A stretch of DNA of 64,000 bases from an uncultured Sphingobacteriaceae bacterium (GTDB lineage Bacteria; Bacteroidota; Bacteroidia; Sphingobacteriales; Sphingobacteriaceae). The stretch covers positions 92,649 through 156,648 of the forward strand of contig CAMLLO010000009.1 in assembly GCA_946480915.1 (NCBI GenBank), written 5' to 3'. Every line of letters begins with the position of its first letter. The first letter of the stretch is position 1. The notes beneath the pieces are model-generated. The model did no database searches. It saw only the letters and a program-made list of their open reading frames with translations, and was not told the DNA's origin. Shown one piece after another: positions 61,101-64,000 of this stretch. The position numbers and the translations under genes are program-made.

Positions 61101-63236
61101 AGCGCCAATCTTGCGACAGCAAATTATACATTGACCGGAATCGAAACAGGCGATGAAGTTACTGTTAGCGGTACGGCGGCTTACGCGGATAAAAATGTTG
61201 GGACCAACAAAACAGTAACGGTGAATACTTTTGTTCTGGCAGGTGCGCAAAAAGATAATTATCACCTGACAACTAGCACCTCAACAACTAGCGGCTCAAT
61301 TACAGCCAAGAATATCAGTCTAAGTTTAAATGCAAGCCCGCTTATCACCAAAGTTTACAATGCATCTACAACTGCAAGTCTATCAGCCGGCAATTACGCC
61401 CTTTCAGGCATTGAAACTGGAGATATAATCTCGGTAAGCGGTACTGCATCCTACGCGGATAAGAACGTCGGATCTGGGAAAGTAGTAACAGGAAACACGT
61501 TTATTCTGGCAGGTGCAGATAAAAATAACTATAACCTGACAACAGCATCGGCAACTACAACCGGCGAGATAACGGCTAAAAATATCACTCTGTCGCTTAA
61601 TGCAACACCCTTAATTACCAAAGTTTACGATGGAACAACTTCTGCCTTCTTAACAAGTGGAAATTATTCGCTCGCAGGAATTGAAGCGGGTGATGTGGTA
61701 ACAGTTGACGGAACCGCTGCTTATGCTGATAAAAATGCAGGAAACAGCAAAGCACTTACTGCGAGTTCTTTTATAACAAGTGGCCTCGATAAAAGCAATT
61801 ATAATCTTACTACCATAACAGCGGCCACAACAGGAAACATTACAAGCAAAACTCTGACTGCAATAGCTGACGATAAAACCAAGTTCCAGAATACAGCGAA
61901 TCCTGCTCTGACAGTAAGCTATAGCGGCTTTATCACAGGAGAAAACTCCTCAGTTTTAACTACACTCCCTACAGCAAACACAACTGCTACTATCCTATCC
62001 GCACTTGGCACTTATCCGATTACAGTCACCGGTGGCCTTGCTGCAAACTATAATTTCCATTATGTGGCCGGAACATTAACAATTGTCCCCGGAGCACCAA
62101 CAAGTATAAGCCTCGCAGCAACAACGGTTTATGAGAATCAGTTAGCCGGCACACTCGCCGGAAACCTAAGTTCTACATCAAATGATCCCTCGGCAACCTT
62201 CACATATAGTCTGGTGAGTGGCAACGGCGATACTGATAATAGTTTATTTAGCATTTCCGGCAACCAAATCAAAACAGCTGCGGCCCTCAATTTCGAACAG
62301 AAAGCAAGCTATTCAATCCGTGTACGTTCAACTACTCAGCATAACCTTTCCTTAGATAAAGAGCTTATCATCAGCATCAATGATGTGAATGAACAGCCTA
62401 CATTGAATGACATAGCTAACCGGATAATCTGCTATACTCCCGCGGTACAAACGGTTAACCTCGGTGGCATATCAGCAGGTCCGGAAATCGGTCAATCAAC
62501 AACACTTTCGGTTAGTTCTACCAATAGTGCTTTATTTGAAAGTCTTGAAATTACGCAGTCAAGTCCGGGTAACGCTTCTGTTAATTACAAAATCAGCAGT
62601 GGCTCCTTTGGCTCTGCCGTGATAAATGTCATGGTTATGGATAACGGCGGAACAGCTAACGGAGGAACCAACGTCATTTTAAAAAGCTTTACGCTAACTG
62701 TTAACCAATTACCAGCCATCGACATTACTTCAAACATCGGTACAACAATTTCAAAGGGCGAAATCGCTGTGCTCAAAGCAGATGTCACGGTTGCAAACAA
62801 TGGAATAACCTATCAATGGGCAAATGCAAACGGAATCATCTCCGGACAGAATACGGCAAATCTTACTGTTCGTCCGGAAGAAACTACCACATTCGTAGTT
62901 ACCGCTACGAATGCCAATAACTGTTCAACACAACAGCAGATTACCATCACGGTAAATGCTGATTATGCAGTGGTAGTCGGGACGAATATTCTTTCTCCTA
63001 ACGGGGATGGAGTAAACGATAAACTGGTAATCAAAAATCTTGATATGTATCCTAAAAATGTGGTAAAGATCTTTGACCGTGCAGGGCGGCTGTTGTACAG
63101 TCAGAATAATTATACCGACCAATGGGATGGTACTTTAAATGGCTCTCCGCTAGCAGAAGACACCTATTATTACATAGTTGACTTCGGACCGGGAATAGAG
63201 AAGAAAAAAGGATTTATTTCTATAGTTAAAGATTAG
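55155..63236 (+). CDS. Giant T9SS-exported adhesin (2693 residues)
   Basis: The signal peptide ends at about LIAQ (residue 24). In order follow: a variable region to about 195; a LamG/concanavalin-like domain (about 200-385); a cadherin-like segment (ANFTGADSFIFKVNDG); five Big-like units (372 bp period); another Ig-like unit; FN3 (TATPGGLTATSGDTQVALSW); a Big_2-like unit; nine MBG/YDG units of two types (273 and 270 bp periods); an MBG_2-like unit; a cadherin-like and an Ig-like unit; and a gliding-motility/T9SS type-B C-terminal domain (ILSPNGDGVNDKLVIKNL, YYYIVDFG, KKGFISIVKD). It is probably a cell-surface or secreted adhesin. It is followed by its likely PorP/SprF partner. Confidence 0.9.
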   Translation: MKKLLLSFFTTTVFFFFSPNLIAQTTLNFASNDASNWADGIAQDGEGGSDDFPGKVIQIFNISNTSGTALGGSIEWYDATYLANSQGFNGLTTVNAPSGSWKGISIKSADATEFKLSQFKWYDWSWTGGIVNVIGYKNGAQIGSTTFVANSIDAISTVVLGTDFYNVDEVRITYNSGDGYPTINNIVVAPPVNLPLAGLGKAMNFERSRSEGIQVANHSSLNFGTGSFTMEAWVKRPAGTGFFTLIGKQTSGGSGVFLRFNDNNLSFAAGNYPASTDISSVSSVSDNNWHHIAAVMDATGKSMKLYIDGILDASSSFTTNYTVTTSEALGIGFKPNFGEYFDGSLDDVRIWSTARTAAQLKEYMYTPLSGTETGLVGYWNFEEGSGTSLDDRSANSNTGTLLNSDGDEYITGNTSYAATVDNSYLSLRLGGSDIDDQTSASAVITSLPANGKIYQTNNGYTKGAEITAISTSLSDNGGNPRRLIYQPNANFTGADSFIFKVNDGTNNSSNTQTVNLTVVSDIQSPTIASVNSSTANGSYKAGDVVSIQVNFDEAVTVTGTPQLTLETGTTDQVVNYASGSGTSTLTFSYTVQSGDISSDLDYTNTGALALNSGTIRDAAGNDAVLTLPSPGTTGSLASNKAIVIDGVTPAVTSLSSSTANGTYQAGTTISIQVNFSEAVTVTGTPQLTLETGTTDRVVNYASGSGTSTLTFSYTVQSGDLSSDLDYTGTSSLALNSGTIQDAAGNTATLTLASPGGAGSLGANKNIVIDAVAPTLSGVSSSTADGIYKAGNVITLQVNFSEVVTVTGTPQLTLETGTTDRTINYASGSGTSTLLFSYTVQAGDISSDLDYTGTSSLALNSGTIKDAAGNTGTLTLASPGAAGSLGANKNIVIDAVIPTVSGVLSSTNNGTYKEGDVISLQVNFSEAVTVTGTPQLTLETGTTDRVVNYTSGSNSSSLTFNYTVQAGDISSDLDYAGTGALALNSGTIQDAAGNNAALTLASPGAANSLGNNKAIVIDAVAPTVSSVTVPANGTYKTGQNLDFTVNLNENITVNTTLGTPYLGLTLNTGGSVKADYISGSGASALVFRYTIASGNLDENGITLAASLSLNGGTLKDLAGNDLSLTLNNLGSTAAVLVDAVAPTLSTVDIASNNATDNLAKTGDVLTLTLAASETITSPTVTIAGHSASVSGSGSSYTATYTMTGTDSEGAVAFSVNFADAAGNNGTTVTATTNSSSVTFDRTATATPGGLTATSGDTQVALSWTANTETDLKSYKIYGGTTANPTTLIHTVAAPNTNYTDTALTNGTTYYYRVSSVDNAGNVSAVTTDASSIPKGPQTITFSALSTSSYGDSDIDPGATASSGLTVSYSSDNTAVATIASGKIHIIGAGTVTITASQAGNAAYTAAANVTQTLTVNKKALTAALTGTVSKIYDGTMSASLTSANYSLPGVVSGDTVTLNNPTSGTFDTKNKGTGKTVSVSNLSISGADAGNYALSASTASATIGEITPKSLTVALTGSVSKTYDGSLTASLTSANYSLPGLVSGETVILNNPTSGTFDTKDKGTAKNVSVSGLSISGTDAANYSLSATTASGTIGEITAKTLTAALTGSVSKTYDGTTSATLASTNYSLAGVVSGETVSLNNPSSGSFDNKNKGASKTVSVNGLSISGTDAANYNLSATTASAAIGEITAKSLTAALTGSVTKTYDGSTAATLGSSNYSLPGVVSGETVTLNNPTSGTFDTKDKGSAKTISVSGLSLSGDDVANYSLSTSTVSAAIGEITTKSLTASLTGSVSRAYNGTTAATLSATNYSLSGIVGAETVNLNNPASGTFDSKIVGTGKTVTVNGLSISGTDASNYTLIATTASAAIGEITAKSISVSLNASPLITKTYDGSDAAALSAGNYTLSGIEAGDVVTVSGSSAYDSKNAGTGKTVTAMSFVLAGAQKDNYLLTTSSATTTGNITAKDIALSLNANPLITKTYNASASANLATANYTLTGIETGDEVTVSGTAAYADKNVGTNKTVTVNTFVLAGAQKDNYHLTTSTSTTSGSITAKNISLSLNASPLITKVYNASTTASLSAGNYALSGIETGDIISVSGTASYADKNVGSGKVVTGNTFILAGADKNNYNLTTASATTTGEITAKNITLSLNATPLITKVYDGTTSAFLTSGNYSLAGIEAGDVVTVDGTAAYADKNAGNSKALTASSFITSGLDKSNYNLTTITAATTGNITSKTLTAIADDKTKFQNTANPALTVSYSGFITGENSSVLTTLPTANTTATILSALGTYPITVTGGLAANYNFHYVAGTLTIVPGAPTSISLAATTVYENQLAGTLAGNLSSTSNDPSATFTYSLVSGNGDTDNSLFSISGNQIKTAAALNFEQKASYSIRVRSTTQHNLSLDKELIISINDVNEQPTLNDIANRIICYTPAVQTVNLGGISAGPEIGQSTTLSVSSTNSALFESLEITQSSPGNASVNYKISSGSFGSAVINVMVMDNGGTANGGTNVILKSFTLTVNQLPAIDITSNIGTTISKGEIAVLKADVTVANNGITYQWANANGIISGQNTANLTVRPEETTTFVVTATNANNCSTQQQITITVNADYAVVVGTNILSPNGDGVNDKLVIKNLDMYPKNVVKIFDRAGRLLYSQNNYTDQWDGTLNGSPLAEDTYYYIVDFGPGIEKKKGFISIVKD
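56727..58574 (+). repeat. Five tandem Big-like units in the adhesin gene
   Basis: Units begin at 56727, 57099, 57471, 57843 and 58215. The first four are exactly 372 bp (124 residues) and the fifth is 360 bp and more divergent. Shared cores are VTGTPQLTLETGTTD, VNYASGSGTSTL and ISSDLDY. Confidence 0.9.
59406..60770 (+). repeat. Five tandem YDG units, type A (273 bp)
   Basis: Units start at 59406, 59679, 59952, 60225 and 60498 with an exact 273-bp period (91 residues). The core is LTGSVSKTYDGT, YSLPGVVSGETV, LNNPTSGTFDTK, LSISGTDAANY. Confidence 0.92.
60771..61850 (+). repeat. Four tandem YDG units, type B (270 bp)
   Basis: Units start at 60771, 61041, 61311 and 61581 with an exact 270-bp period (90 residues). 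The core is LNASPLITKTYDGS, NYTLSGIEAGDVVTVSG, AYADKNVGTGK, FVLAGAQKDNY. They belong to the same fold as type A but form a separate amplification. Confidence 0.92.
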
Positions 63237-63298
63237 AGAGGGGTTTAGAGTTGCCAGTTGGAGCTTATGGGAATAAATAGCAAATCAAATAAACAAAG

Positions 63299-64000
63299 AT
63301 GAATATATTAAAATATAAAAAATCAATGCTCAGAAAAGCAGGAGGAGCTGTCCTGCTGCTGATTGCATCGTTTGCACACATAGAAGTAAAGGCGCAACTA
63401 AATCCCCTTGCCGGGATTTATTTTCAAAATCAATATTTAGGCAATCCTGCTATGGCCGGAATAAATCAGGGTTTGAACCTGAATATGGGATATCGAAAAC
63501 AATGGTCGGCTATGCCCGGGGCACCTAAAACACAATCCTTTACCGCCGATTACGGAACGGGAAAAAAAGTCGGTCTTGGATTAAATGTCCATAACGATGA
63601 AGCAGGCTTAATAAAACGCACACGTGTAATGGCTACCTACTCCTATCATCTTCCATTAAACGCTGAAAACCAAAAGCTCCGCTTCGGTATTTCCTTAGGT
63701 TTTATGGATGATCGTGTGATGAATGAAAATATTAATGGTGATCAGAATGATATTTCTGTAAGTAAATTCAATCAACGCGACACTTACGTTGATGGTGATT
63801 TTGGTGTGGCTTATACCACTGAAAAACTTACTATCCAGGGGGCGATCCCAAATCTGAAAGGATTTCTTCAAAAAGAAGAACTGAATGCATCCACCGACCG
63901 TTCTGCCTTTTTTTCAGCAGTTAGTTATAAGTTCTATTTCCCTGAAGCTTTAGACGGTTTTGGCGTAGAACCCAAAATTGCTTTCAGAGGTGTGGACGGC
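63299..64000 (+). CDS. PorP/SprF family T9SS membrane protein (5' part)
   Basis: The first 234 codons are present; the frame runs off the window. After a signal peptide (RKAGGAVLLLIASFAHIEVKAQ) the motif NPLAGIYFQNQYLGNPAMAG and WSAMPGAPKTQSF is the start of the PorP/SprF outer-membrane family, which pairs with T9SS type-B adhesins. It follows the adhesin gene by 62 bp in the same direction and probably helps its export or anchoring, as SprF does for SprB. Confidence 0.88.
   Translation, partial: MNILKYKKSMLRKAGGAVLLLIASFAHIEVKAQLNPLAGIYFQNQYLGNPAMAGINQGLNLNMGYRKQWSAMPGAPKTQSFTADYGTGKKVGLGLNVHNDEAGLIKRTRVMATYSYHLPLNAENQKLRFGISLGFMDDRVMNENINGDQNDISVSKFNQRDTYVDGDFGVAYTTEKLTIQGAIPNLKGFLQKEELNASTDRSAFFSAVSYKFYFPEALDGFGVEPKIAFRGVDG

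Noticed and set aside
59406..61850. Repeated units considered as a CRISPR-like array
   Set aside because: The units are 270-273 bp, in frame and encode YDG domains; there are no short direct repeats with unique spacers.

Overview
The window is chromosomal DNA of a Bacteroidetes bacterium, most likely Sphingobacteriaceae (Pedobacter/Mucilaginibacter-like). The signs are AT-rich intergenic DNA, A-rich translation starts with few Shine-Dalgarno sites, many SPII lipoproteins ending in SC or GC, DUF3857 proteins, 7TM-DISM regulators, and a giant adhesin with a type IX secretion (T9SS) type-B C-terminal domain followed by a PorP/SprF protein. I saw no rRNA, tRNA, CRISPR array, prophage or intact insertion sequence.

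Region 1 (0.1-17.1 kb) is ordinary chromosome: a DEDDh exonuclease, two overlapping DUF3857/transglutaminase-fold proteins, two thioredoxin-fold exported proteins, an M28 peptidase, two S41 peptidase lipoproteins, a tightly overlapped LolD-type ATPase / pre-ATP-grasp / HAD cluster, sucC, an NlpC/P60 lipoprotein, a second HAD protein and an internally duplicated membrane protein. A 40-codon membrane-protein gene lies at 5121-5243.

Region 2 (17.2-42.6 kb) is the most interesting part: a stress or oxygen-limitation island. It encodes six universal stress proteins, two triple-BON proteins, a receiver-Crp/Fnr fusion regulator, PEP synthase overlapping a LOG-family protein, a P2A-type cation ATPase, a DevBCA/MacAB-like exporter, Hsp20, a stand-alone receiver, an FKBP isomerase, a flavodoxin, and rhodanese, TlpA, DUF302 and DUF305 proteins. 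Fifteen intergenic sites of the form TGA-N6-TCA, eight of them the full FNR-type TGAT-N4-ATCA, lie upstream of these genes, typically 45-90 bp from a start codon. I noticed none in the intergenic gaps of the flanking regions. The island resembles a dormancy or anaerobic-survival regulon run by the receiver-Crp protein encoded inside it.

Region 3 (42.7-54.9 kb) has signalling and surface genes: a helical protein of unknown function, a DUF4382 lipoprotein, a hybrid histidine kinase, a large beta-helix lipoprotein divergent from a PHB-depolymerase-type esterase, an MFS transporter with no ATG start, a PAS protein with a LOV-like cysteine but no ATPase domain, and a 7TM-DISM/HTH regulator.

Region 4 (55.1-64.0 kb) is a 2693-residue T9SS adhesin built from exact-period repeats (372, 273 and 270 bp), followed by the truncated start of a PorP/SprF gene.

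Separate oddities are a 10-A tract that breaks the lipoprotein signal of the exporter's fusion protein (candidate slippage switch or sequencing error), a perfect 46-bp inverted repeat in a 714-bp gene-free stretch, and a decayed purine-rich repeat upstream of sucC.
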